A stretch of DNA of 64,000 nucleotides from Bradyrhizobium sp. Ash2021. Lineage in GTDB: Bacteria > Pseudomonadota > Alphaproteobacteria > Rhizobiales > Xanthobacteraceae. A program made the translations under genes and the position numbers. The stretch lies in the NCBI RefSeq assembly GCF_031202265.1, contig NZ_CP100604.1:8476501-8540500 (forward strand), written 5' to 3'. This document shows, one piece after another, positions 18,348-27,560 of this stretch; position 1 is the first letter of the stretch; each line of letters starts with the position of its first letter. The notes beneath the pieces are model-generated. The model saw only the letters and a list, made by a program, of their open reading frames with translations. It ran no database searches and was not told the origin of the DNA.

Positions 18348-19667
18348 TCAGGTACCCTGACCGCCGCACTTGTTGGTCTTTGTATTGTAGTTGCCGCACT
18401 TCTTGCCAACCCAGTCGCCGATCAGGTCCTTGGAGCCTTCGAGCTCCTTCGACCATGCATCGCCGGCCACCAGGCCCGGGGTCTTCCACACCACGTCGAA
18501 CTGGCCGTTGGCTTTGATTTCGCCAATGAACACCGGCTTGGTGATGTGGTGGTTGGGGAGCATCTTGGAGACGCCGCCGGTCAGGTTCGGCGCTTCGGTA
18601 CCGGGCAGTGCGTCGATCACCTTGTCGGCGTCGGTCGACTTCACCTTCTCGACCGCCTTGACCCACATGTTGAAGCCGATGACGTGCGCTTCCATCGGAT
18701 CGTTGGTGGTGCGCTTCGGGTTCTTGGTGTAGGCCTGCCAGTCCTTGATGAACTTCTCGTTCGCCGGGGTCTTGATCGATTCGAAGTAGTTCCAGGCGGC
18801 GAGATGGCCGAGCAGCGGCTTGGTGTCGATGCCGGCGAGCTCTTCTTCACCGACCGAGAACGCGACCACCGGAATGTCGGTGGCCTTGATGCCCTGGTTG
18901 CCGAGTTCCTTGTAGAAGGGAACGTTGGCGTCGCCGTTGATGGTGGAGACCACCGCGGTCTTCTTGCCAGCCGAGCCGAACTTCTTGATGTCGGCCACGA
19001 TCGTCTGCCAGTCGCTATGACCAAACGGCGTGTAGTTGATCATGATGTCTTCCTGCTTGACGCCCTTCGACTTCAAGTAGGCTTCGAGGATCTTGTTGGT
19101 GGTGCGCGGATAGACGTAGTCGGTGCCGGCCAGCACCCAGCGCTTCACCTTTTCGTCCTTCATCAGATAGTCGACCGCGGGGATCGCCTGCTGGTTCGGC
19201 GCCGCACCCGTGTAGAACACGTTGCGCTCGCTCTCTTCACCCTCGTACTGCACCGGGTAGAATAGGATGTTGTTCAGTTCCTTGAACACCGGGAGCACGG
19301 ATTTGCGCGACACCGAGGTCCAGCAGCCGAATACGACGGCGACCTTGTCCTTGGTGATCAGCTCACGGGCTTTTTCCGCGAACAGCGGCCAGTTCGATGC
19401 GGGATCGACCACGACGGCCTCGAGCTTCTTGCCGAGTAGGCCGCCCTTCTTGTTCTGCTCGTCGATCAGGAAGAGGATGGTGTCCTTCAGCGTGGTTTCG
19501 CTGATGGCCATGGTGCCGGAGAGCGAGTGCAGCACGCCGACCTTGATGGTGTCGTCAGCCGCCTTCGCGGGGCCGAACGCGGCCAGGCCCAAAACCAGCC
19601 CGGCGGACGCGGCGAGCAAGCCGCGGCGGCTCAGCGCCGCTATATCGTGAGTAAGTTGTGTAAGCAT
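18348..19667 (-). CDS. urtA: Urea ABC transporter substrate-binding protein UrtA
   Basis: A 439-residue periplasmic binding protein. The N-terminus carries a twin-Arg-like export signal (LSRRGLLAASAGLVLG, cleavage near AKAAD). Typical UrtA segments are TIKVGVLHSLSGTMAISE, VFGCWTSVSRKSVLPVF, NILFYPVQYEGEE and YVYPRTTN. It binds urea (or short-chain amides) and delivers it to UrtBC. It is the first gene of the urt-ure operon, so the operon promoter must lie in 19668-20223. NtrC/sigma-54 control would be expected from relatives, but no convincing sigma-54 site was found. Confidence 0.96.
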   Translation of the reverse strand: MLTQLTHDIAALSRRGLLAASAGLVLGLAAFGPAKAADDTIKVGVLHSLSGTMAISETTLKDTILFLIDEQNKKGGLLGKKLEAVVVDPASNWPLFAEKARELITKDKVAVVFGCWTSVSRKSVLPVFKELNNILFYPVQYEGEESERNVFYTGAAPNQQAIPAVDYLMKDEKVKRWVLAGTDYVYPRTTNKILEAYLKSKGVKQEDIMINYTPFGHSDWQTIVADIKKFGSAGKKTAVVSTINGDANVPFYKELGNQGIKATDIPVVAFSVGEEELAGIDTKPLLGHLAAWNYFESIKTPANEKFIKDWQAYTKNPKRTTNDPMEAHVIGFNMWVKAVEKVKSTDADKVIDALPGTEAPNLTGGVSKMLPNHHITKPVFIGEIKANGQFDVVWKTPGLVAGDAWSKELEGSKDLIGDWVGKKCGNYNTKTNKCGGQGT

Positions 19668-20223
19668 GAAATGTCATCTCCCTGACGCAGGCGTGAAACG
19701 CTGCGAAACGGCCCCAACGGCCGCCTGCGTTAACGGAATCGCAAGAACCATGCCACGGCGTGAGGCACATCTAAGCCATTATAACCGTTATGGAATCTTG
19801 CTTCTTCGACGGTTTAGTTAGGGGAAATTGCCCAATTATTGAGCTAAAAAAATGTATGCGCAAAAGGCAATCTGTCTATTTTGTAAGCAAACTAGGCAGT
19901 TTGGCTAATTTTCCGGCATAGAATTTTTGCGCTGCAGGGCACCAAGCCGCGATCCGTTGGACGCCCAAGGGGCGCAGTTCGGGCTCAATTAACCGGTAAA
20001 GCCTTGATTTCCCGATTTACCTTGAAAGCGCCGTGTTCATGTTCCATATGAGCACCGTGACCTAGAGAATCATCAGGTCCTTGCGAGCCGCGTGTTCTGA
20101 GCCCGTCCAACGGTTTCTGGCTTGCCCCTTCAGCTAACCAAAACCGACGCCCCAAGCACGCGGGTGTCTCTGACACCCCCTCGCGCGCTCCTGGCTCAAA
20201 CCGCCGGGCGCCTGCCTTTTGTA
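19668..20223. other. Promoter region shared by urtA and the DEAD-box helicase gene
   Basis: 556 bases between divergent genes. The part at 19770-19930 is unusually AT-rich for this DNA and holds inverted words such as TTGCCTTTTGCGC and GGCAATCTGTC. TATAAT is present on the minus strand at 19783-19778 as a possible -10 for urtA, without a good -35. On the right, GGGTGTCTCTGACACCC near 20163 is a perfect 7-bp hairpin in the helicase leader. No gene seen. Confidence 0.5.
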
Positions 20224-21732
20224 ATGGAAAGAACCCCTCTTTTGACCTCCTTTCAGGATTTCGGCCTCGCCGATCCAATTTCGCGTGCACTCAAGGAAGA
20301 AAATTATCTCACGCCCACGCCGATCCAGGCACAAACCATCCCCATCGCATTGACCGGCCGTGACGTGGTCGGCATCGCCCAGACCGGCACCGGCAAGACC
20401 GCAGCCTTTGCGCTGCCGATCCTGCACCGCATCCTAGAGAACCGTATCAAGCCGCAGCCCAAGGCCTGCCGGGTGCTGGTGCTCTCGCCCACCCGCGAAT
20501 TGTCGAGCCAGATCCTCGACAGCTTCAATGCCTACGGCCGCCATATCCGCCTCACCTCGGCGCTGGCGATCGGCGGCGTGCCGATGGGCCGCCAGGTCCG
20601 CTCGGTGATGCAGGGCGTCGAAGTCATGGTGGCGACCCCCGGCCGCTTGCTCGACCTCGTGCAAAGCAACGGGCTCAAGCTCGGCCAGGTAGAGTTCCTG
20701 GTGCTCGACGAAGCCGACCGCATGCTCGACATGGGCTTCATCAACGACATCCGGAAGATCGTCGGCAAACTGCCGACCAAGCGGCAGACGCTGTTCTTCT
20801 CGGCCACCATGCCCAAGGATATCGCCGAACTCGCCGAAGCGATGTTGCGCGATCCGGCCCGGGTCGCGGTGACGCCGGTGGCCTCGACGGTGGAGCGCAT
20901 CACCCAGCGCATCCTCCAGGTCGATTTCTCGGCCAAGCCGGCCATCCTGGCGCAGCTCTTAAAGCAGGAACCGGTCAATCGCGCCCTGATCTTCACCCGC
21001 ACCAAGCACGGCGCGGACAAGGTGGTGAAGGGCCTCGAACGAGCCGGCATCCGCGCCAACGCCATCCACGGCAACAAGTCGCAGAACCACCGCGAGCGCG
21101 TGCTGGCGGCGTTCCGCACCGGCGAGATCCGCACCCTCGTCGCAACCGACATCGCCGCCCGCGGCATCGACGTCGACGGCATCAGCCATGTGGTGAATTT
21201 CGATCTGCCGAACGTGCCGGAAACCTATGTCCACCGCATCGGCCGCACCGCGCGCGCCGGCGCCGAAGGCGTCGCCATCTCGCTGATCGCAGGTGCCGAG
21301 GAAATGGGCTATCTGCGCGACATCGAAAAGCTGATCCGTATCGCGCTACCGCGGGAAGACCGCCGCACGCCGGGCAGCCGCGATGCCGCGCCGGCCGCCG
21401 CACCCCGGCAACACCGGGGCGGACGGTCCGCGCCGCGTGCTCACAATGTCAGGGGCCAGGACTCGCGTTCCCATGACTCCCGTTCCAAAGACTCCCGTTC
21501 CCAGGAGCCCCGGTCCCATGAGCCCCGCTCCCATGAATCGGCGCCGGGATCAAAAGGCCCTCGCCGTCACGGCCGCGGAGGTGGTAATAATGCCGCGCCG
21601 CAGGCACCCCGGCACGAGTCGCCGCGTCCCGCGCAGGGCGGAAAGAGCGAAAGCATTCAAGGCGTCGCCTTCTTGCATCGCGAAAGCCGCCCGAATACCC
21701 AACCCAATCGCACCCATCGACCGCAGCGCTAG
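20224..21732 (+). CDS. DEAD-box ATP-dependent RNA helicase (RhlE-like)
   Basis: A 502-residue RNA helicase. The Q motif (TPTPIQAQTIP), motif I AQTGTGKT, Ia PTRELSSQ, II DEAD, III SAT, and the C-terminal RecA domain with TDIAARGIDVDG and HRIGRTARAG are all intact. The last 120 residues are a basic, disordered tail with five-residue repeats of the DSRSK/EPRSH type (about 21462-21540 at DNA level, 15-base units), likely for RNA binding. ATG 20224 (MERTPLLTSFQDFGL) fits the family start; the frame extends to 20122 without support. Followed within 24 bases by infA, then cspA: probably a cold- or RNA-structure-related group. Confidence 0.93.
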   Translation: MERTPLLTSFQDFGLADPISRALKEENYLTPTPIQAQTIPIALTGRDVVGIAQTGTGKTAAFALPILHRILENRIKPQPKACRVLVLSPTRELSSQILDSFNAYGRHIRLTSALAIGGVPMGRQVRSVMQGVEVMVATPGRLLDLVQSNGLKLGQVEFLVLDEADRMLDMGFINDIRKIVGKLPTKRQTLFFSATMPKDIAELAEAMLRDPARVAVTPVASTVERITQRILQVDFSAKPAILAQLLKQEPVNRALIFTRTKHGADKVVKGLERAGIRANAIHGNKSQNHRERVLAAFRTGEIRTLVATDIAARGIDVDGISHVVNFDLPNVPETYVHRIGRTARAGAEGVAISLIAGAEEMGYLRDIEKLIRIALPREDRRTPGSRDAAPAAAPRQHRGGRSAPRAHNVRGQDSRSHDSRSKDSRSQEPRSHEPRSHESAPGSKGPRRHGRGGGNNAAPQAPRHESPRPAQGGKSESIQGVAFLHRESRPNTQPNRTHRPQR

Positions 21733-21755
21733 CCTAGATCGATCTGGAGACAACC

Positions 21756-22040
21756 ATGGCTAAAGAAGAGCTGATCCAGTTCGAAGGACTGGTGACCGAA
21801 ATCCTCCCCGACGCACGCTACCGCGTGCAGCTCGATGCCGGGCACGAGATCGTTGCCTACACCGCCGGCAAGATGAAGAAGAACCGGATCAAGACGCTGG
21901 CAGGCGATCGGGTCACGATCGAGATGTCGCCGTATGACCTGGAGAAGGGCCGGCTGATCTTCCGTCACAAGGATGAGCGCCCATCGACCGGAGCCCCGCG
22001 CGGGGCACCGCCGCGCGGCGGCCAGTTCCGCCGCCGGTAG
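21756..22040 (+). CDS. infA: Translation initiation factor IF-1, extended
   Basis: A 94-residue OB-fold protein. [20 protein letters not shown] and [24 protein letters not shown] are clear IF-1 sequence, as is [18 protein letters not shown]. Ordinary IF-1 ends near residue 72; this one has a further 20 residues rich in Arg, Gly and Pro ([17 protein letters not shown]). In related genomes the main infA is elsewhere, so this may be a second, accessory IF-1; that cannot be checked here. It follows the helicase gene closely and may be co-transcribed with it. Confidence 0.92.
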   Translation: MAKEELIQFEGLVTEILPDARYRVQLDAGHEIVAYTAGKMKKNRIKTLAGDRVTIEMSPYDLEKGRLIFRHKDERPSTGAPRGAPPRGGQFRRR

Positions 22041-22063
22041 GGGCTTTCCCCCTGCCGCGAAAT

Positions 22064-22091
22064 CGCGCACGACACGGCCATGTCGTGCGCG
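22064..22091. repeat. Perfect hairpin after infA
   Basis: CGCGCACGACA / TGTCGTGCGCG, 11-bp stem with a 6-base loop, 24 bases after the infA stop and not followed by a T run. It may slow or protect the transcript end. Confidence 0.55.
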
Positions 22092-22298
22092 AAATTCCGT
22101 CGAATCAAAAAATCGTGCACGTCAGGATTGTTTTGGACCTTGCCATCGCATAATATCGCCCATCGATTTTCGGCCGGACGACATTAGCTATCCACCGGTA
22201 CAGCCGGTTTAGACGCTGACGACCCTTCCAAAAATTCGATCTCACCAGCCCACTGCAAAGTGGGTTTCGACTTGTATATCTGAGAAGGGACTACCCCC

Positions 22299-22511
22299 GT
22301 GAGCATGGGAACCGTGAAGTGGTTTAACGCAACCAAGGGCTATGGCTTCATCCAGCCGGATGACGGCGGCAATGACGTGTTCGTGCACATCAGCGCTGTC
22401 GAGCGTGCCGGCCTCGGGACGCTGCGTGAAGGCCAGAAGATCTCCTACGAAATCGTGGCGGATCGTCGCTCTGGCAAATCTTCGGCCGACAATCTGCGCG
22501 CCGCCGGATAA
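22299..22511 (+). CDS. Cold shock protein, CspA family
   Basis: A 70-residue single cold shock domain. RNP1 (KGYGFI) and RNP2 (VFVHI) are intact in [19 protein letters not shown] and [13 protein letters not shown]. These proteins bind single-stranded RNA and DNA and melt RNA structure. It is preceded by a leader of up to about 250 bases, as is common for cold-shock mRNAs, and followed by a strong terminator. ATG 22299 is used; the inner ATG (MGTVKW) two codons later is also possible. Confidence 0.95.
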   Translation: MSMGTVKWFNATKGYGFIQPDDGGNDVFVHISAVERAGLGTLREGQKISYEIVADRRSGKSSADNLRAAG

Positions 22512-22568
22512 GCGAATTTCATCCGGTACGGTTCGCGAGAGCACGGACCGGAAATTCCAACAAACAGG

Positions 22569-22597
22569 AAAGGCCGTGCTGATCGCGCGGCCTTTTT
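22569..22597 (+). terminator. Terminator of the cold shock gene
   Basis: AAAGGCCG / CGGCCTTT stem with an 11-base loop and five T, 57 bases after the stop. Confidence 0.85.
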
Positions 22598-22625
22598 CAT
22601 TTTGCGAAATTGCGGACGACCGGCG

Positions 22626-23285
22626 TCAGGGCGTCGGACAGGTGGAGGTGCCAGTGACGACGGGAACGTTGTTGTACGTCACGCAGGCGAACTGGCGCGT
22701 TCTCGTATAGGCGACATCGCTCAAATTCACGCCGGTCTTGGACATCACGTAACCGATGGTGCCGCTGTTCGCGGGCGTATAGAGATAGCTCACCTCGCTG
22801 AGGATCAAATAGGTCTGCTTGACCAGAAGCGCCGGCGGCACCAGACTTGTCACGATATCGTTCGTGTTGCGGCTCGACGCCGTCAGCGTCGCCTGTAGGG
22901 CGCCGCTCGCGAGGGTCGCCCCCTTGCTCCATTGAACTGTCGCCTTCTGGTTGGAGTCGACATAGATCTCCGAAATCTGCGCCTTCACGGGTGTCTGCGC
23001 ATACGGCTTCACAATCACTATGCTGGCGGTGAAGATGTTTTGCAGATAGGGATCGGTCACCGCCTGCACCGCCGCCTGGGACGTCAGATCGGCCAGCGTT
23101 CTGGCTATCAGCGTTACCTTGCGGTTCACCGCGATGCCGGACGAAAACTCGACCGTGCCAAGGAACATCACCAGCATCACCGGCGCGATGATGGCGAATT
23201 CGAGCGCGGCAACACCGCGGCGATCCCTGCGGAAATCGCCTGCCGAGCGCCGTAGGCGAAGCCAGATTGAGGTCATCGGTTTCAC
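22626..23285 (-). CDS. TadE/TadG-like pseudopilin (pilus assembly)
   Basis: A 219-residue protein. A basic N-terminus (FRRDRRGVAALEFAIIAPVM) is followed by one membrane helix; Gly then a Glu five residues later is the pseudopilin pattern, cleaved by the Tad prepilin peptidase. The remaining 170 residues are extracytoplasmic, Thr/Ser-rich, with two Cys near the end (FACVTY, TSTCPTP). It is the third gene of a leftward block cpaB-tadE-this gene. The 9-base gap to the gene before it implies one transcript. Confidence 0.85.
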   Translation of the reverse strand: MKPMTSIWLRLRRSAGDFRRDRRGVAALEFAIIAPVMLVMFLGTVEFSSGIAVNRKVTLIARTLADLTSQAAVQAVTDPYLQNIFTASIVIVKPYAQTPVKAQISEIYVDSNQKATVQWSKGATLASGALQATLTASSRNTNDIVTSLVPPALLVKQTYLILSEVSYLYTPANSGTIGYVMSKTGVNLSDVAYTRTRQFACVTYNNVPVVTGTSTCPTP

Positions 23286-23294
23286 AGCCTTGCT

Positions 23295-23828
23295 CTAGTA
23301 GGGCTCGTTCTGGAACGCGGCGGTCGCCGTCAGGACCTTCTTGCTGCCGCTCACGTCTGCGAGGTTGAAGCCGAGCCCGGTGACGAATATCGGCCACTGA
23401 TAGAATGCCCGCACCACGACGATATCGCCGGGACCGCCGGGGCTGTAATTGCTGGGCGGCACGTAGTTGCCGTTGGCGTCGATCGGGGAAGGCAAGGAGA
23501 CGGTGGCGAACTGGGGAAAGTTCCGCACGTCGACGGTAATCCCGTTCACGCAATCGAACAGCGCAGGGATCTTCGAGCAAACAGCGGCCTTGAAATCCGT
23601 CTGGGTCTTGCCGGCGTTCTGCTCCTGACCGGTCATGATCATGCGCGCGGAATCCTGCGTCGCGGTCTCGAGCACCTGACTGGCGAAGAACACCATGGCG
23701 CTCTCGAGGATCGCGAACAGCAGCGCAATGAACATCGGCGCGATCATCGCGAATTCGACCGCGGCCGAACCGCGGCGGTTGCGGCGGAACCGGCGCAATG
23801 CTGCGACGAAGGTCAGCGGATGCGGCAT
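23295..23828 (-). CDS. TadE-like pseudopilin (pilus assembly)
   Basis: A 177-residue protein with the TadE N-terminus RRNRRGSAAVEFAMIAPMFI, one membrane helix and an extracytoplasmic part with a Cys pair (AAVCSKIPALFDCVNG). Start ATG 23828 (MPHPLTFVAAL) is preferred; the frame runs on to 23864 without a family match. It is the paralogue of the gene at 22626-23285, and both probably help prime or anchor the Flp pilus built by the genes at 28695-38001. About 230 bases separate it from cpaB; that gap holds no gene. Confidence 0.87.
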   Translation of the reverse strand: MPHPLTFVAALRRFRRNRRGSAAVEFAMIAPMFIALLFAILESAMVFFASQVLETATQDSARMIMTGQEQNAGKTQTDFKAAVCSKIPALFDCVNGITVDVRNFPQFATVSLPSPIDANGNYVPPSNYSPGGPGDIVVVRAFYQWPIFVTGLGFNLADVSGSKKVLTATAAFQNEPY

Positions 23829-24060
23829 CGAAGAAACCCCGGGATGCGAGAGCAATTGCCGCAAGAATTACCTGAAACTGATTGTGGAAGTGTTGCGCGC
23901 GATCGGAACAGAGCGGCCCGTTCCGTTGGGCGAATGTTAACCATTTGGGGCAGGCGCTGCTCGAACCCGGATCGATTGGCACGAACGAGACAGGCCCGGC
24001 AGTGAGCCGTCTCCGCTCAACGTCAGGGCAAGGAGCCAGGCTGGCGGGAAAGTCGGCGCG

Positions 24061-24858
24061 CTACCGCCGGACGCAAAGAGGAGCGCAGCTAAGCACGTCC
24101 GTACTGGTGGTTCCGCGAAAGACCGTGATCAGCGTGTTATCGACGGTGGCAACGGTGGTTGCTTTTCCGTCTGCGATGCTGAGCAGCGCCAGCGATAGCG
24201 ATCCGCTCTGGCGCGCGCGGGCAAGCGCCTCCGACTGCTCCGGCTTCAGCTCGAGGGTGACGGTCTTGCCGACGAGCGCATTGGTGCCGTCTTTCTCCTT
24301 CGGCGCCTGATCGATCGCGAGAACGCGGATGTTGTTCAGGATGATTTCGGAAACGGCGACGTCCGGCGCACCGGGCTCCTGGCTCTTGACGCGCTTGGAA
24401 AGAATGACGTCGACCCGGTCGTTCGGCAGGATAAAGCCGCCGGCGCCGGTTTCCGGCGAAATTTCAGTCGAGATCGCGCGCATCCCGGTGGGCAGGATGG
24501 CGGCCATGAAGCCGCTTCCGTCGGCCTTTACCAGCTTCTGTTCCCGAATCGGCTCGCCGGCGATGAATGGCGCGCGCGCGATCGAGCCGGCGAACTGGGT
24601 CGTTCCGTCGGGTTTATCGGTGCGGCGAATGAAGCTGTTGCTGGCGGTCGCGGACGGCCAGGTCTGCCATTGCATATCCTCTGGCTTCACCGTCTGGCCG
24701 AGGCCGATGTCGGATTTTGCGACAAGGACGTCCACCGTCTGCAACTGCGCAACCGGCTCGACCGGGGTGGCCGACTTGTCGGATCCGCTGGCAAGATATG
24801 CGGCAATGCCGCCAGCGCCGATGGCTATAGCCAGAACGGCAATGCGTGCAGTATTCAT
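24061..24858 (-). CDS. cpaB: Flp pilus assembly protein CpaB (full length)
   Basis: A 265-residue protein. A signal anchor (residues about 5-25) is followed by an SAF domain (VDVLVAKSDIGLGQTVKPED) and the RcpC/CpaB domain (MRAISTEISPETGAGGFILP, NDRVDVIL, VTLELKPEQSEALARARQSG). It works in the periplasm with the CpaC secretin. Its first 56 codons and about 100 bases upstream are near copies of the DNA at 29633-29880, where a deleted cpaB sits at the usual place between cpaA and cpaC. Its C-terminus (TSTDVLSCAPLCVRR) lacks the VVRYGV ending that the deleted copy keeps. Confidence 0.9.
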   Translation of the reverse strand: MNTARIAVLAIAIGAGGIAAYLASGSDKSATPVEPVAQLQTVDVLVAKSDIGLGQTVKPEDMQWQTWPSATASNSFIRRTDKPDGTTQFAGSIARAPFIAGEPIREQKLVKADGSGFMAAILPTGMRAISTEISPETGAGGFILPNDRVDVILSKRVKSQEPGAPDVAVSEIILNNIRVLAIDQAPKEKDGTNALVGKTVTLELKPEQSEALARARQSGSLSLALLSIADGKATTVATVDNTLITVFRGTTSTDVLSCAPLCVRR

Positions 24859-24922
24859 ACGCTTTTACTCTTACATGACGCAGCGACGCTTCCGGCGCTG
24901 AAGCGAGTCTAGTCAGATATAG

Positions 24923-24938
24923 GTCAAAGCAACGTTAA
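24923..24938 (-). promoter_or_regulatory. CtrA-like box upstream of cpaB
   Basis: Minus strand TTAA-CGTTGCT-TTGAC, one mismatch to TTAA-N7-TTAAC. The same site, with the same spacing and an almost identical spacer end, lies upstream of the deleted cpaB at 29633-29648. Whether CtrA or another factor binds is not known. Confidence 0.4.
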
Positions 24939-24996
24939 GGGAGCGCATCGAAGTCGCGTTAACAAACCGTGCCGCAAGACGGCTCGGGTTCCCAGT

Positions 24997-25824
24997 CTAT
25001 TTCCGGAACGGATAGGCAAGTTGGCCGGTAATTTCGGTCGGAAAAGTCGACTGATCATCGACACCGTAATGGTCGGGCAGCCGGCTTTCCGGCATCCGGA
25101 AGGTCCCGAACAGGATGTCCAGGACCGGGAAGGTGCCGGCGAAATTGGTGTTGCGGCCCTCGTCCTGCGTGGTGTGGTGCCAGCGGTGGAACACCGGGGT
25201 CGCGACCACATATTTGAACGGACCGAGCGTCCAGTTCAGGTTGGCGTGGACGAACGCGGAATGGAAAATATTGAAGGGACCGAGCCAGAGCATCACGTTG
25301 GGCGAAATGCCCGCCATCAGCAGGATGACGTCGACCCCGATGGTCCCCAGCAGCAGGTTTACCGGGTGAAAGCGCGCCGCCGAAATCCAGTCGACATCCT
25401 CGGACGAATGATGGATGGCGTGGTACTTCCAGAAGCCGCCGCCGTGGAACATGCGGTGCAGCCAGTACATCATGAAATCGGCCAGGCACAGCAACAGCAC
25501 CGCCTGCAGCCACAGCGGCAGGGTCGACAGCGGCCCATGGCCGTTGTCGTAGAACGCGATCAGATCGTCGGCGTCCTGAATGCCGAAGACCGCGGCGGCC
25601 AGAACCACCAGCAGCCCGATCCGGAACACGCGCGCGAACAGCGGCACCAGGAACCAATAGCAAAGATCGGTGGCCAGCTCGCGCTTGCGCCACCACGGCT
25701 TGCCGGGATTGCAGGCCCAGAAATGGCTCAGCACCGAGAACAAGGTTGCCAGCACGATCGTGACCGGCACCACCTTGGCAAGCGTCTGGCCGAGCATCTC
25801 GACGACTTCCACGGGCAGTGACAT
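24997..25824 (-). CDS. Sterol desaturase / fatty acid hydroxylase family protein (copy 1)
   Basis: A 275-residue membrane di-iron enzyme with at least three hydrophobic segments in the first 130 residues. The His clusters are HRMFHGGGFWKYHAIHHSSE, NIFHSAFVHANLNW and HRWHHTTQDEG, the eight-His type pattern of the fatty acid hydroxylase superfamily. It should hydroxylate or desaturate a lipid; the substrate is unknown (sterols are unlikely in such bacteria; hopanoids, carotenoids or fatty acids are possible). It is about 80% or more identical to the protein at 27558-28388, in the same orientation. Confidence 0.85.
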   Translation of the reverse strand: MSLPVEVVEMLGQTLAKVVPVTIVLATLFSVLSHFWACNPGKPWWRKRELATDLCYWFLVPLFARVFRIGLLVVLAAAVFGIQDADDLIAFYDNGHGPLSTLPLWLQAVLLLCLADFMMYWLHRMFHGGGFWKYHAIHHSSEDVDWISAARFHPVNLLLGTIGVDVILLMAGISPNVMLWLGPFNIFHSAFVHANLNWTLGPFKYVVATPVFHRWHHTTQDEGRNTNFAGTFPVLDILFGTFRMPESRLPDHYGVDDQSTFPTEITGQLAYPFRK

Positions 25825-25984
25825 ATCCGCCTCTGGTGATCAGACCTCTCGCCGCATGACCCGCTTGCGCCCGGGCATCCCAGATTGGGCCCGACCTACC
25901 AGAATCCCGGCCTGCCCGCCAGCGGGCAAGCCCCATTCGCAGACTTCGAATTCGGAAAGCGCGCGCCGAGATCGGCGGGGACTG

Positions 25985-27437
25985 TCATTTGGCCTTGCGA
26001 AGATGCAGCACGGCGTTTTCGTCGGCGTAGGCGCGCTGCCAGCCGTCAAGATTATCGAGCAGCGTTACCGCCGGGGTAGTCGGCGTCAGCAGCACTGCAT
26101 CGATGTCGTAAGTTTTGAGCAGATCGAGAAACACATTGACGTCTCTGAGGTTCAGCGCGCGAAAATACGCCATCTCGAATTGTTCGCCATACAATTCGGC
26201 GCGGCCATCGACGAATACCGGCACCCCCCGCGAGATCAAATATCCCCCGAATGGAAGATCATTGAGGACATGCTTGGGGTTTCGAGCCATCAGCACATCC
26301 ACCGCCGCCGCGGGCGACTGGCTGGCCACCGGCAAAAACCTGGTATTGGCAGCGTAGGCCCATGTCGAGACGCCGAGAATCGCGACCAGCGTTGCGGCCA
26401 CGGCCGCCGGAAAGGTCTTGACCAGTTGGGCGCCATGAAGGCCGAACTGCGATGCCACCGGCGTGAGCACGACCAGCGGTATCAGCAGTGCGAATATCTC
26501 GATGTTCCGGACATGCGACAGGGCCATGTGAAGCAAGCCCAGCACCAGAAGAATTCGTGGCGGCGAAAGCTTGACGCCGCCGAAAAGCGCGCCGCCGATC
26601 AACACGATCAAGCATGCCTCGAACAGGCCGAAGCTGCTGAAATTCGCCGGCATCCATTCGTAAATGACATGCAACATCTCGCCGAGGTCGAGAATCTTGC
26701 GCGCCGCGAGGATCGATTCCCATCCGTAAGGCGTCGCACAACATGCGGCCAGCGCGCCTAGCCCGAAAACGGTCCAGCGTAGCGCCAGCGGCCTTCGTTG
26801 CGAACGATCCGCGTTCCACAACGCATCGATCGCGAATGGTGCCACCAGCGCCAGGCCGAAGACGAATCCGCCGTGAAGGTTCACCCAAAGCGCCAGCAAT
26901 GGCAGTAACCAGAAAGAAGGAGCCTCGCGCCGTTCGCTTGCCGACAGGAGCCCGCCGACCCAGGCAAGCATCACCGGCAGCGCCAGCACATGGGGACGCG
27001 CCAAGAAGTGGCCCATCGAAAGGACGAAAGCCGCAAAACGCCGTCAGAACCGCGTAGGTCAAGGGAATGCGGCGGCCGAGCAGGAACGTGAGGAGGGCGA
27101 ACGTCGTTGCGATGGATAGCGTAGCGAGAATGACAGGTCCGGCCCAGCCGGCAAGCTCATAAGCCTCGGCATACAGAACCTGCGCCAGCCAGGACGATGA
27201 AATCCAGGGCTCGCCTGCCCTGGTGAAGGAATGGATATCGACGCGCGGCAACGCGTTATGGTCGAGGATCCATTTGCCGGTGATGATCTGCCAGTAGGTA
27301 TCGGAATCGTTGAGCAGTATGCTGCCGTTGATCAACAGGATGCCGTACGCCCAGATCCCGAACCAGCACCAGGCCGGAACCTGGCCGAGAATGGAGGTTC
27401 GCGCCGGCTGGATCGTTTCGACGTTAGCGCTCATCAA
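25985..27437 (-). pseudogene. Polytopic membrane protein, frameshifted (possible GT-C-type glycosyltransferase)
   Basis: Two overlapping frames form one protein of about 480 residues. The N-terminal part (27437 to about 27037) has LLNDSDTYWQIITGKWILD and WISSSWLAQVLYAEA. Coding then continues in another frame (MGHFLARPHVLALPVM... to VLHLRKAK). One extra base in the AAAA run at 27035-27038 explains the break: removing it gives ...AFAAFVLSMGHFLARP in one frame. About ten membrane helices and an early Asp in a periplasmic loop fit a GT-C-fold or similar protein, but the family is not certain. It is either a recent pseudogene or a sequencing error. Confidence 0.7.
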
Positions 27438-27459
27438 GCGAACCTCTGAGCCTATGCGC

Positions 27460-27560
27460 TAGAGCCAGATCGGTGCTTTGCATCAGAACCGGGCTCCAGC
27501 TTTTGTCTTGAGGCGTTTTCATCACGCGAACCGGCGTCCACTTAGCTCGAAAACGCTTTA
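27460..27560. repeat. Dispersed intergenic repeat (CGCGAACCGGCGTCCAC type)
   Basis: The words GAACCGGGCTCCAGC, TTTTCATCACGCGAACCGG and CGTCCACTTAGCTCGAAAAC resemble a short repeat I recall as common between Bradyrhizobium genes. Only one copy is seen in this window, so the call rests on memory of related genomes. It ends at the stop codon of the second hydroxylase gene. Confidence 0.45.

Noticed and set aside
19925..19970. Sigma-54 promoter for urtA
   Set aside because: On the minus strand TGGTGCCCTGCAGC resembles it, but the GG-to-GC spacing is one base short and the key TGGCAC is broken.
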